Below are positions 33,405-42,628 of a stretch of 64,000 bases of DNA, in pieces (the stretch's first letter is position 1; the number at the start of each line of letters is the position of its first letter). The DNA lies in assembly GCA_902540655.1 (NCBI GenBank), contig CACBNQ010000001.1, positions 1 to 64,000 of the forward strand, given 5' to 3'. Made by a program: the position numbers and the translations under genes. Source of the stretch: an uncultured Alphaproteobacteria bacterium. Lineage in GTDB: Bacteria > Pseudomonadota > Alphaproteobacteria > Rhodobacterales > Rhodobacteraceae. Under the pieces are notes generated by a model that saw nothing but the letters and a program-made list of their open reading frames with translations, did not search any database and was not told the DNA's origin.

Positions 33405-36012
33405 TGCGCACAAAGATAAATTCGCCACCTCGACTATCTACATTCTTAATTTGGGTATATGTAGGCACTTGATTACTATTTAGCTCAACGCTGTTTTTTA
33501 TGCTTTGATCAAAAAGTTGCATTGCAGTAATAGGTTGTGAAACTTTAGTAAGTGCTAACAAAAAATACTTAACAAAAATCGAATTTTCTCCTTGAGCAGC
33601 ATCAAAGATAGGTTCATCACCACCAGCAGTCATTACCCATCGTGACTTCAATTGACTTTTCTGTTCGAGGAGCTCTCTTTGAATTGATTTTACAGCGTTT
33701 TTCTCCTTCAGTCGTTTCTCTGCAAATATTCCTGAGAAACATGAGTCAATAACGAGTAAAATATGTTTGGCATCTGAGGCTTCTATTTCGTCTAAGATAG
33801 CACTATTGGAAATCCATGTGTACTTCTTCTCAGGGTCCGCATCAACTGGAAGCCAGTGACCTCTATCAGTCTTTTTATCTTTTTCACCGTGGCCAGAATA
33901 AAAAATTAATAAGTTATCACTTTCAGTAAGTTTGGTTCTGTAACTATATAATGTATCCAAAATCTGTGTTCGAGATTGGTTTATCAGCAATTCGGTTTTA
34001 AAATTGAATTTTGTTTTAAGTATCTCATTTACAGCCTTCGCATCAACAGCTCCTGTGTTTAATTTATCGACGTTTTGATAATTATCATTTCCAATTATAA
34101 GAGCATAATAATTACCAAACTCTATCTCTTTACCCTCATCAAAGACAGGATCACTTTTTATATCCGTCGAAGATGACAAAACCTCCACTAAAAAAGATGC
34201 TTCTGAAATTCCGAGGGATAAAGCTTTTTGAGCTTTAAGGAGGGCCATATTACTATCTTTCTGCGTTCCATCTCCCCTGAAATATGCCTGAGCAAGTAAA
34301 TAATGGGCACGACCATCATCGTTCTCGGAGGCCTTATTAAGCCACTCGAATGCCATGAATGGATTTTTTGTTGTACCCACGCCTTTGCTGTAAAACTCGG
34401 CTAACTCCCTTTGAGCCACAACGAGCCCATTTAATGCAGCACTCTGCATCAATTTGAATGCTTCTGTCGGGTTAGGAGAAATATGTACTCCTGAAGAATA
34501 CATTTTTGCCAGATGGTATTTAGCGTTAGCATCATCCTGATCAGCGCTTTTTCGGAACCATTCTATTGCGTCTTGGATGTTTTTGATAACTCCTTGGCCA
34601 TCAAGATAGGCTAACGCCACATTTGTCATCGCCTCTCTATAGCCAAGATTAGCGGATTTAACAAACCAACCAAAAGCCTGTTGCATATCTTTAGGGGCTC
34701 CTAAACCATCTCTTAAAGCTCTGCCAACTTCATTTTTCGCAATCTTATTTCCTCCCTCTGCAGATAGAAGAAACCATTTGTATGCCTCTGAAAGGTTTTT
34801 CTCAACGCCACTCCCAGTGCTGAAAGCCAATCCTAATTCCAGTTGCGCGTCAGGATTATTTTTATCAGATGCAAGCATAAACCATTTGAAAGCGTCTTTT
34901 AAATTCTGTTGAACACCCATACCTGTTTTAAAAAGAAGCCCAACATCATATTGGCTATTTGCATCTCCTTGATTTGCCGCCTTTTCAAACAAGGTGAAGG
35001 CTTTATTTATATCTCTCTCAACAAAATCACCTTGTAGATACAGCTGACCAAGAGCAAACAAACTGTCAACATGTCCTTCATCTGCTGCTTCTTCAAGCAT
35101 TTCTAATGCCTTTAATCTATCCTGTCTAATCCCATCACCATTAAAATATGCCTGTGCTAGGGCATGTTTTGCTAAGATGTTGCCTTTATCAGCGGCTTTA
35201 CTGTACCACTGTATTCCATCTCTTTTATTTTTTGGGACTCCGAGACCTTTGTAGAGCGCATCCCCAACTCTAAACTGACCTTCAGCGTTTCCCTCTTTAG
35301 CTGTCTCAGCAAAATTTCTAAAAGACGTTACAAGATTTCTTTCAATACCTTCCCCAAATAGATAGTTATTTCCAAGTCTTATGAGACGCTGGTGCTCTAA
35401 GTTCGTCATCGCTCTTTCATACCATTTTTCAGCCTCTGCTTTACTGCGTTCAACACCTTGACCCGCTAAATATCTATCCCCCAATCGCATTTGCGAATAG
35501 GGGTTATCTGCTTCCGCACCACGTTTAAGCCATTCAAGCGCCTCTGTAATATCTTTTACTACTCCCTCACCCTCTAAATAAATTTGGCCAAGGCTTGCAA
35601 AGGCCATTGGGTTTCCATTCTCTGCCGCCATTTTGTACCAAATAATAGCTTCGTTTATATCTTTTTGTGTTCCTAGACCTCTTCGTATTGCATCAGCAAG
35701 GAGTACCTGTGCATCGGAATTTCCAGCAGAAGCAGCCAGACGAAACCACTTAATAGCCGCTTCAGTATTTTTCCTGATACCGTTTTTTCCCTCGGAATAT
35801 ATTAGTGCCAACTCCAACTGACTTTTTGGAATTCCAGCCTCTGCTGACCTTTTAAGTTTTACTAAATCCAGTTTTTCGGCAGCATATAAAGCAAAGCCAA
35901 AGCACAATATACTTAAAGTCATCATAAGAACGGTTAATACTTGACTGGACTTTACCCAAGCTAAAAATTGTGCTGAATTGAGAGGCCTTAAGTTTAAAAA
36001 ATTAGAAACCAT
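33394..36012 (-). CDS. Sel1-repeat protein with C-terminal caspase-like protease
   Basis: About 872 residues from ATG 36012; a TTG at 36039 is in frame but has poor spacing. A membrane segment at about 25-45 is followed by some fifteen Sel1/TPR-like repeats (units such as AxxWFxxAAxxGNxxAQ), then a caspase-fold C14 domain from about 625. The catalytic dyad is complete: His708 in YSGHGEKD and Cys758 in DSCFSG. GNYYALIIGNDNY begins the protease domain. The repeats likely bind partner proteins. Its orientation tail-to-tail with the sigma/anti-sigma pair and its protease activity suggest an inducible envelope-linked response or cell-death effector; that is inferred. Confidence 0.9.
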   Translation of the reverse strand: MVSNFLNLRPLNSAQFLAWVKSSQVLTVLMMTLSILCFGFALYAAEKLDLVKLKRSAEAGIPKSQLELALIYSEGKNGIRKNTEAAIKWFRLAASAGNSDAQVLLADAIRRGLGTQKDINEAIIWYKMAAENGNPMAFASLGQIYLEGEGVVKDITEALEWLKRGAEADNPYSQMRLGDRYLAGQGVERSKAEAEKWYERAMTNLEHQRLIRLGNNYLFGEGIERNLVTSFRNFAETAKEGNAEGQFRVGDALYKGLGVPKNKRDGIQWYSKAADKGNILAKHALAQAYFNGDGIRQDRLKALEMLEEAADEGHVDSLFALGQLYLQGDFVERDINKAFTLFEKAANQGDANSQYDVGLLFKTGMGVQQNLKDAFKWFMLASDKNNPDAQLELGLAFSTGSGVEKNLSEAYKWFLLSAEGGNKIAKNEVGRALRDGLGAPKDMQQAFGWFVKSANLGYREAMTNVALAYLDGQGVIKNIQDAIEWFRKSADQDDANAKYHLAKMYSSGVHISPNPTEAFKLMQSAALNGLVVAQRELAEFYSKGVGTTKNPFMAFEWLNKASENDDGRAHYLLAQAYFRGDGTQKDSNMALLKAQKALSLGISEASFLVEVLSSSTDIKSDPVFDEGKEIEFGNYYALIIGNDNYQNVDKLNTGAVDAKAVNEILKTKFNFKTELLINQSRTQILDTLYSYRTKLTESDNLLIFYSGHGEKDKKTDRGHWLPVDADPEKKYTWISNSAILDEIEASDAKHILLVIDSCFSGIFAEKRLKEKNAVKSIQRELLEQKSQLKSRWVMTAGGDEPIFDAAQGENSIFVKYFLLALTKVSQPITAMQLFDQSIKNSVELNSNQVPTYTQIKNVDSRGGEFIFVRTKN

Positions 36013-36288
36013 TTCGTTTTTTTCTCTTTGACACTTCAATCCTCCAAAGAACGAAGAAAAGTAAGATAAGTAGCGGCTGAAGAATTATAAATATAATTAT
36101 ATTTAAAAGATTATAACCTAGACCCGTCCACCTTCCCCAATCTTGAAGTATTTGACGCAAGCCCAAAAAAGCCAATCCACATCCTTTTGAAATTCTTTTG
36201 CTGACCACCAGTCAAAATATGTAAAAAAAACATACCCCGTACCTATAGTCAAAATTAAGATTATTATTGTAAATCGAATAACTTTCAT
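36002..36288 (-). pseudogene. Small membrane protein, TGLGYN family, frameshifted
   Basis: Reading from ATG 36288 gives MKVIRFTIIILILTIG (membrane segment) and then VDWLFWACV, matching DMLFWWCV of the intact paralogue at 30178-30477. The match then continues in the other frame as RQILQDWGRWTGLGYNLLN and a second membrane segment ending at 36002. A one-base shift is therefore needed near 36150-36170, next to a run of six T on the coding strand. The 3' frame is otherwise open only from an internal ATG at 36208. It is a disrupted gene, a sequencing error, or a -1 frameshifting gene. Confidence 0.6.
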
Positions 36289-36306
36289 CTTGAATTCTGC
36301 AAAAAT

Positions 36307-36492
36307 TTATTTTTCAAGCAACCATCCCCTTGTTGCAGGGTCATTAATTGCCCTACATTCATCGTAAAACATCCTGCTATTGCTATGTTCATCTCTCATA
36401 GCAGAATTACATAGCATTTCTTGCCACCAACAACCTGGTAAAAAAATAAATAACACTATTGGAACTAGCTTGATTGATCTAGAGTTGGTCAT
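36307..36492 (-). CDS. Small putative lipoprotein
   Basis: 61 residues: positive start, hydrophobic VPIVLFIFLPGC with a lipobox, and a Cys-containing mature part (EMLCNSAMRDE, YDECRAINDP). No family recognised. It lies just upstream of the frameshifted membrane gene on the same strand. Confidence 0.5.
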   Translation of the reverse strand: MTNSRSIKLVPIVLFIFLPGCWWQEMLCNSAMRDEHSNSRMFYDECRAINDPATRGWLLEK

Positions 36493-36821
36493 TGTACTAT
36501 TTTATTAGCTCATGCAGATATTTCAATTATGCTAATGCAAATCAAATAAACATAAGGTTGTTGTTCAAATAATAAGGTAACTTTACTTTCAAATATAGCG
36601 TATCGTATTATTAATCAGTATTAAATAGCATTTAAGTTTAGATGAACATATTATGCTGACCCATCTTAATCGACCGATGAATAACACAGGCAATTACTTC
36701 TTAAAGTTAATTTATTTCCCAGATTGGATAACACTTTGTCTTTTTAAAATATGTTAATAAAATATTTTCAGAGCTTCAGTCTTGATATAAAATTAAACCA
36801 ATATATAGAATGGAGAGGAAA
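36493..36821. other. Intergenic region between divergent units
   Basis: 329 bases with no open frame I would call a gene. Very A/T-rich. It must carry the promoter of the rightward ParB-led operon; TTGATA at 36782 and TATAGA at 36804 (16 bases apart) are the only pair I see, but they would give a very short leader. No clear operator or hairpin. Confidence 0.5.
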
Positions 36822-37895
36822 ATGATTAGTAGAGATGATGTAGACATTGATAAAATCATGTTGAATCCTGATAATCCAAGACTTGCTGAAGCAAAACACA
36901 ATAACCAATCCAAATTAGACCAGGCAGAGGTTGATTATTATTTGAAAGCGTCTGCAGATGACCACCAAAAAGCTTTGAGAGCATCTATAATAACAGTTGG
37001 AAGGATTACAGAGCCTATCCATATTCAGAAATTGAAAAAGTCTGAGGATGGATTTGAGTATGTTGTCTTGGAAGGGAACAATCGCCTTAAGGTATATAAA
37101 GACCTACATAAGGATTTTGCAGATAAAAGTGATTATAAAGGTCAATGGAAGAAAATCCCGTGTGAAGTATATGAGAACTATGACAGGGATATTTATGACC
37201 AAATACAATTAACTTCCCATGTTATAACAAAAAAACCATGGGAACCCTATGCTCGAGGGGAATATTTATACAAGTTACAGAAATCTGGTAAGACACTTGG
37301 CGAACTGGCCGCGATGTGTGGTGGCGATGTTAGAAAGAAAAATTTGCAGCAAGAAATAGATGCTTATAAGCATATGCAGAAATGGAGAGACCCAGAGAGA
37401 GATAGTAAACAGAATGAACTTGATTATAACCCTGGCGAATACCAAAAATTTTATCAATATCAGTTAAAAAAATCGAGTTTTAATGATATGGGCTTATCGG
37501 AAGACATTTTCTTGGACATGATAGCCCAAGACAAAATTTCCTATGCTAGAGATGTTAGAAAGCTGGATACAGTTTGGTTAAATCGAAATTTTACGCCTGA
37601 AGAAAATGAGCAGGTAAAAAACGAATTAATGAAAGATGGCGGTGACACAATACAAGCATTTGCAGAACGTGACCGATTATTGGCTGCGGGTAAAACGGAC
37701 GCTCTTAAGGTAGACGAAATCATCAAACAGGCAAAAAGCCTCACGAGTGGTATAAGAAGCTTTACCCAGCTAAGCGAAAGAGAAAAATTAGCAAAAGACG
37801 AAAACAGCGTTCAAGTTTTTGACCTTTTGGCTGAAGAAGTGAATGATTTTATTGAAGAACTAAGAGACATACAAAAATACATAGTAAACAACTAA
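36822..37895 (+). CDS. ParB-like nuclease-domain protein (first copy)
   Basis: 357 residues from ATG 36822, chosen because GGAGAGG lies upstream (the ATG at 36810 contains this site). An N-terminal ParB/sulfiredoxin-like fold shows LNPDNPRL (about 14-21) and VLEGNNRLKVYK (about 82-93), the place of the ParB CTPase/nuclease box. A middle helical region with KPWEPYARGEYLYKL and an HTH-like stretch follows, then a helical C-terminus. It is related in layout to the second ParB-like gene at 39803. First gene of the ParB-nuclease-helicase operon; no ParA partner exists, so plasmid partition is unlikely. It may bind DNA or nucleotides as the recognition part. Confidence 0.82.
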   Translation: MISRDDVDIDKIMLNPDNPRLAEAKHNNQSKLDQAEVDYYLKASADDHQKALRASIITVGRITEPIHIQKLKKSEDGFEYVVLEGNNRLKVYKDLHKDFADKSDYKGQWKKIPCEVYENYDRDIYDQIQLTSHVITKKPWEPYARGEYLYKLQKSGKTLGELAAMCGGDVRKKNLQQEIDAYKHMQKWRDPERDSKQNELDYNPGEYQKFYQYQLKKSSFNDMGLSEDIFLDMIAQDKISYARDVRKLDTVWLNRNFTPEENEQVKNELMKDGGDTIQAFAERDRLLAAGKTDALKVDEIIKQAKSLTSGIRSFTQLSEREKLAKDENSVQVFDLLAEEVNDFIEELRDIQKYIVNN

Positions 37896-37900
37896 ACTTC

Positions 37901-38359
37901 ATGCCCGACGCTGCACATGATATGTTTGAAACGTACCTACGGAAGTTTTTAAAAGACCGCTTCCCAGATTACTATAACTCTGAAAAATATGAAATTTATG
38001 GCAAATGGGACCCGAGCTTAACCTCAAATAAAAAGGAACGAAGATTTCGCGGTGCTATTCCAGATTTAGCCATTTTATCGAAAGAATCTTATGAGGTCGT
38101 TTGTATCGGTGAGGCAAAAAGGCTAGAAGATTTTAGTACAAAAGGATTGGACCTGTCCTACCGTAGTAAGATCCAGTCAATGGAGTATGTGGATTGGCTT
38201 TTAGCGCATAAAGATCAATATAAGAGGCTCGAGTTGGTTTACTCTGTACCAAGAACATTTCATGCGACTACAAACAACATCTTAAAGAGAATGCTATCAA
38301 AAAAAAGTATTCAAATTGACACATTTGTTATAAGTAAATGGCCATTGGAAAATGCATAA
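37901..38359 (+). CDS. PD-(D/E)XK-like nuclease
   Basis: 152 residues. The core shows IPDLAIL with Pro54-Asp55, a strand YEVVCIG, then Glu71-Ala-Lys73 in GEAKRLEDF, the PD-(D/E)XK catalytic layout. No other domain. Five bases after the ParB-like gene, and overlapping the helicase start by 8 bases, so the three are co-translated. Probably the DNA-cleaving subunit of the system. VRR-NUC or Holliday-junction-resolvase-like relatives are alternatives within the same fold. Confidence 0.75.
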   Translation: MPDAAHDMFETYLRKFLKDRFPDYYNSEKYEIYGKWDPSLTSNKKERRFRGAIPDLAILSKESYEVVCIGEAKRLEDFSTKGLDLSYRSKIQSMEYVDWLLAHKDQYKRLELVYSVPRTFHATTNNILKRMLSKKSIQIDTFVISKWPLENA

Positions 38360-39803
38360 TAAATACCAACATAGGCTGGAGCCACTTGACTTTCAGGAAA
38401 AAGCTTTCAATAAATTCAAATCCTCTGATATCGCAGCAATTTTTTTTGAGCAGGGTTTAGGAAAGACTAAAATTGCAATTGACTTAATGCTCCATTGGTT
38501 GCAAAACGGTGACCTTGACAAAATGTTTATCGTTGTCAAAAAAGGTCTCGTAAATAACTGGTATAGTGAAATTAAAAAACATACTTTCATGATCCCAGCA
38601 ATACTTTCCAATACGAAATCGAAAAATACTAGTGTTTTTATGTCTCGTGTAAATGTTTTGGTTTTGAACTATGAAATAATACTGAACGAATTTGAGAGAA
38701 TTTATGATCTTGGAAAGATTAGAAATCTTGGCATAATTTTAGATGAATCGGCAAAAATAAAAAACCCTGAAGCAAATATTTCAAAGAAGCTTCACCAAAT
38801 TTCAGACAGGTTCAAAAAAAAAGTAATCATGACAGGAACTCCTTCAGCAAATAGGCCCGAGGACTATTGGTCCCAAATATTTTTTTTAGATAGAGGCAAA
38901 TCTCTGGGCGAAAAACACAAGGTATTTTTTGAAAAAGTAAAAATTTCTAATGATCTTGTAGATGACCCTCAGTATCAAAATAAATTAATTAAAAACATAG
39001 AAGATATCAAAGAAAAGATTGCAGGTTTCACATTAAGAGAAACTAAAGATAGCTCGAGTATAGAACTCCCTGAAAAAATATTTGAAAATATCTTTATAGA
39101 ATTTTCTTCTGAACAAGGAAAAATTTATACGAAAGCGCTCACGGAATTGAGAACAAAAATAGAGAAGGAAAACATCTCATTTGAAGATAACGTAGAGGCA
39201 TTTTTAAAAAGAATAATTAGAATAAGACAAATTTGTTCGAACCCCAAAATGCTTGACTTAAGTTTTAACGAAAAGACTAACAGGTTACAAAAAACTCTGG
39301 AGCTAGTTCGATCGATAGCTGAGAAAAATGAAAAATGTATTATATGGACCTCCTTTAAATATAATATCAATTATTTGAAAGTATTCTTAGAGAAATTTAA
39401 TCCCGTTGCTTTAGACGGATCAATGCAGAATGATGAAAGAAAATTGAGTGTAACAAGGTTTCTTGAGCAAGAAGATACCAAGGTTTTGATAGCAACTCCT
39501 CAGTCCTCTAAAGAAGGACTTACTTTAACAGTTGCAAATCACTGTATATATTTTGACAGAACACTCAGCTTAGATGATTATCTTCAGTCACAAGACCGAA
39601 TACACAGAATAGGTCAGACTAAAAATTGCTTTTATTATAATCTTATAATAAAAAACTCGGTTGACGAGTGGGTTGAAAGTCTTATTGACGCAAAATCTTT
39701 ATTCGCAAAGCTTTCTATTGGAGACATATCTAATGTTGAGTTTTCAGAAAAAATAAAGTTTAATTTTGGAGAATTAATAAAAAAGGTACTCGAGGTAAGT
39801 TAG
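38352..39803 (+). CDS. SNF2-type SF2 helicase/translocase
   Basis: 483 residues with both RecA domains and little else. Motif I is QGLGKTK (about 34-40), motif II LDESAKIKNP (Asp131-Glu-Ser-Ala in place of DEAH), motif III MTGTPSANRPEDYW, motif V TPQSSKEGLTL and motif VI QDRIHRIGQTKNCFYY, which is characteristic of SNF2 enzymes. Such proteins track along duplex DNA and remodel bound proteins. Similar short forms occur in phages and defence operons. It starts inside the nuclease gene and ends in TAGTG shared with the next gene's GTG start, so a complex is likely. Confidence 0.9.
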   Translation: MHNKYQHRLEPLDFQEKAFNKFKSSDIAAIFFEQGLGKTKIAIDLMLHWLQNGDLDKMFIVVKKGLVNNWYSEIKKHTFMIPAILSNTKSKNTSVFMSRVNVLVLNYEIILNEFERIYDLGKIRNLGIILDESAKIKNPEANISKKLHQISDRFKKKVIMTGTPSANRPEDYWSQIFFLDRGKSLGEKHKVFFEKVKISNDLVDDPQYQNKLIKNIEDIKEKIAGFTLRETKDSSSIELPEKIFENIFIEFSSEQGKIYTKALTELRTKIEKENISFEDNVEAFLKRIIRIRQICSNPKMLDLSFNEKTNRLQKTLELVRSIAEKNEKCIIWTSFKYNINYLKVFLEKFNPVALDGSMQNDERKLSVTRFLEQEDTKVLIATPQSSKEGLTLTVANHCIYFDRTLSLDDYLQSQDRIHRIGQTKNCFYYNLIIKNSVDEWVESLIDAKSLFAKLSIGDISNVEFSEKIKFNFGELIKKVLEVS

Positions 39804-40903
39804 TGGCCGAAGAAGTTATTAATTATCAGAATTTCGAATTTGAAAAGGTTCCTTTTGAGAACCTTAAGTTTTGGCTTGATAATCCGAGAGTCTCCGATTG
39901 GTTTAAAGAAATGCAAGAAAGGCCCGGTGAGATTACAGATACTGATGCTAAACAGTATTTGGTTCACGGTGAAGGTAAAGAAGAATACAAAATTCAGAAA
40001 TTAGCTGATGATATTTGGAAAAATAATCTAGCTGATGAACTACTTGTTAATAAGATAAACCCATCGGGAGAATATATAGTTTTTGAAGGAAATCGGCGTC
40101 TCGGCGCACTTCATTATATATGGGAGACGTGGGGCGACCTCGCTAGCACCAAAGAAAAATTCACAGATATAAGTTGCAAAGTATATAATAACCTTGATGA
40201 AGACAGTATGCATCAGCTTGTCAAGATGTACCATGGGGAAGGCAAAAAACTTAGTTGGACACCTTATGCAACGGCTTTAAATAATTATTTAAGACATATG
40301 AACGGTACCCCGATAGAAAAGTTGGGCTATCAAGGTAAAAAAAATTCGATTCAAAAGGCGCGTACCGAAATCGAAGCAATTAGGTTAATGAATAGAAATG
40401 GAGTAACACAAAAAGACCGCTTTTCATACTTTTTGGTTTATCAAAAGTTTCTTGAACAAAAGGCGAGGAAAGATAGCAATCAACTTTTATTAGATAAGAT
40501 TTTTCCCGATGATAAGGAAGTAAATCTCAAAAAACTGGAGTACAATTTAGTCCAAGTATTTTTGTCAGATAGAAAGAACCACGGCGCAATAAATGTAAGA
40601 AATACATTGAAAGAAGTGTCTAAGAGTAAACTTGGTCAGCAAAAACTTAGAGCTTTCGTTCAATCAGGGGATTTCGATACTCTTCAACGTTGGGCTGAAG
40701 GAGCTGCTCCCTCTGGTAACGCTGAAAAGGTAGTATCTGGAATTGCTGATGATTTATGGAATCACCGAGACATAATTGAAAAAGCTATGGAAAAAAGTGG
40801 AGCAAATCTTGGGAAAAGAAACAAGATGAGACAATTACTCAGAAAAATTTATGCCTCTCTTTCAAAATATGACCCAGAACTATTTCCAGAAAAAGAAGAC
40901 TGA
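39803..40903 (+). CDS. ParB-like nuclease-domain protein (second copy)
   Basis: 366 residues, GTG start overlapping the helicase stop. The ParB-like core shows FWLDNPRV (about 23-30) and YIVFEGNRRLGAL (about 91-103). The middle has KLSWTPYATALNNYL, matching KPWEPYARGEYLYKL of the first copy. The two are therefore diverged paralogues. The C-terminus is helical (SGNAEKVVSGIADDLW). Two different ParB-like subunits around a nuclease and helicase suggest a heteromeric recognition complex. No ParA. Confidence 0.82.
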   Translation: MAEEVINYQNFEFEKVPFENLKFWLDNPRVSDWFKEMQERPGEITDTDAKQYLVHGEGKEEYKIQKLADDIWKNNLADELLVNKINPSGEYIVFEGNRRLGALHYIWETWGDLASTKEKFTDISCKVYNNLDEDSMHQLVKMYHGEGKKLSWTPYATALNNYLRHMNGTPIEKLGYQGKKNSIQKARTEIEAIRLMNRNGVTQKDRFSYFLVYQKFLEQKARKDSNQLLLDKIFPDDKEVNLKKLEYNLVQVFLSDRKNHGAINVRNTLKEVSKSKLGQQKLRAFVQSGDFDTLQRWAEGAAPSGNAEKVVSGIADDLWNHRDIIEKAMEKSGANLGKRNKMRQLLRKIYASLSKYDPELFPEKED

Positions 40904-40998
40904 TTAAGGTTTCGGCCTAATTTTTAGGACTCATAATTTTTAAAAAATAAAGATATGGAAACCACGACTTAACGCTTTAACTTTGTGTTGCTCGCTTG

Positions 40999-41004
40999 TA
41001 TAAT
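40999..41004 (+). promoter_or_regulatory. Perfect -10 element (TATAAT) directly before the radical SAM gene
   Basis: TATAAT at 40999-41004 ends five bases before the ATG at 41010, with a weak -35 (TTTAAC) 17 bases upstream. There is no ribosome site. If used, the transcript would begin at or near the start codon and be leaderless. Confidence 0.4.
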
Positions 41005-41009
41005 ACGCC

Positions 41010-42626
41010 ATGGCAAATAAAAATATTTTACTTATCGAGCCCGACTACAAAAATAAATACCCTCCTCTAGGTCTTATGAAAATAGCACAGTATCATGGAC
41101 CTAATGGGAAGAGGGATAACGTCAAGTTTATTAAAGGAAAAGATAAAGAAGTCGAGAAACAAGTTTGGGATAGAATATACATCACTACCCTTTTCTCTTT
41201 TGAATGGAATAAAATATCCGAAACGATTGATTATGCTTCTAAAATAACAAACCAACAACATAATAAAATTTTTGTGGGTGGTATTGCGGCATCACTTATG
41301 AAGGGTAAGTTTTTAGAACAGGATAAATGGCGCGGCGTTCGAGTTATAGGAGGTTTGCTTGATAAATCGCCATCTGAGTCTTTAGAGCTTGATGAATTTG
41401 AAGAAGAATTATATTCAGATGACCTCTCGAGCACACCGATAGAAGACCTGATTCCAGATTACAGTATTTTGGACCAAGTAGATTACAAGTATCCAGTCTA
41501 TGATGCTTATTTTGCCTACGCTACACGAGGATGTGTTAGAAAGTGTTCTTTCTGCGGCGTACCAAAATTGGAAGGAGGAATGAGAGAGATGCCTCCATTG
41601 TCAAAGATTGTAAATGGGATAACCAATTTATATGGGGAAAAGAAAGACCTGATCTTGATGGACAATAACGTAGTAGCCTCTCCGCGTCTATCTGAAATAA
41701 TTGATGAGGTTGTGGACCTTGGGTTTGGTCCAGGCGCAACCATAATAAATTCGATAACAAAAAAACCAAATGTTAGAAGAGTAGATTTTAATCAAGGTGT
41801 TGATGCGCGAATCCTGGCTAAGTCTGAACATTTTATGAAACAATTAAGTAGGATTTGCCTATCGCCCCTTAGGATTGCATTTGACCATGTCGGTTTAATG
41901 AAACCTTATGAGCAAGCAGTTCGATATGCAAGTGCCTCTGGATTAAATTTTCTTTCAAACTATATGCTTTACAATTTCCACGATAGCCCTACTGACCTTT
42001 TTCAAAGAATGCGGATTAACGTGAGTTTAAATGAGGAACTAGGAACTCAGATATATTCATTTCCAATGCGCTATCAACCAACAGACAGGCCTGATAGAGG
42101 GCACATTGGTAAACATTGGAATAAATATTATTTGAGATCGATTCAGCTTATACTTCAGGCAACTCATGGGGTTGTTAGTGGATCGCCCGATTTTTTCAAA
42201 AAAGCCTTCGGTGATACTGAAGAAGATTTTCATAATATTTTGAAACTTCCTCACAAGTTTATTTTTCATCGTGACTGGTATCAAAAATATGAGGGGCGTG
42301 CTGAGTTCGATGAGTACAGGTCACAATATAACAGTCTATCAGAATCTGAGAAAGAAGAGGTCTTAGAGTTATTATGTGAAAACACACAATCTCGTTATAA
42401 AGAAGCCTCTATGATGCTCAAGAATACGAAAGTACAGAATGTAGTTAAATTTTTTGAACCGCTTACAGCTGAGGAAACAATTAACATTTCACAAAAACAA
42501 AAGAAGCTTAAAAGTGAAAGTTTTGAAATTAAGATGATGGACGATGAAATAGTAGAGGACGCTGGTTTAGATCATGACCCAGAAAAAGAAACCGTAGAAC
42601 AATTTAAATCAGTTATAAACAGATAA
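41010..42626 (+). CDS. Radical SAM enzyme with B12-binding-like N-terminus
   Basis: 538 residues. The N-terminal about 140 residues look like the Rossmann domain of B12-dependent radical SAM enzymes (NILLIEPDYKNKYPPLGLM). The 4Fe-4S motif CVRKCSFC places Cys175, Cys179 and Cys182. DLILMDNNVVASP and FNQGVDARIL follow in the barrel, and a helical C-terminus of about 150 residues is extra. The enzyme would cut SAM to a radical and modify an unknown substrate, such as a base, tRNA, nucleotide or protein. It lies 106 bases after the second ParB-like gene and 2 bases before the GHKL gene. The start is fixed by the conserved N-terminal strand. Confidence 0.85.
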   Translation: MANKNILLIEPDYKNKYPPLGLMKIAQYHGPNGKRDNVKFIKGKDKEVEKQVWDRIYITTLFSFEWNKISETIDYASKITNQQHNKIFVGGIAASLMKGKFLEQDKWRGVRVIGGLLDKSPSESLELDEFEEELYSDDLSSTPIEDLIPDYSILDQVDYKYPVYDAYFAYATRGCVRKCSFCGVPKLEGGMREMPPLSKIVNGITNLYGEKKDLILMDNNVVASPRLSEIIDEVVDLGFGPGATIINSITKKPNVRRVDFNQGVDARILAKSEHFMKQLSRICLSPLRIAFDHVGLMKPYEQAVRYASASGLNFLSNYMLYNFHDSPTDLFQRMRINVSLNEELGTQIYSFPMRYQPTDRPDRGHIGKHWNKYYLRSIQLILQATHGVVSGSPDFFKKAFGDTEEDFHNILKLPHKFIFHRDWYQKYEGRAEFDEYRSQYNSLSESEKEEVLELLCENTQSRYKEASMMLKNTKVQNVVKFFEPLTAEETINISQKQKKLKSESFEIKMMDDEIVEDAGLDHDPEKETVEQFKSVINR

Positions 42627-42628
42627 AG

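Noticed and set aside
36822-40903. Plasmid partition genes (ParB)
   Set aside because: There is no ParA, no centromere-like repeat and the nuclease/helicase context does not fit.
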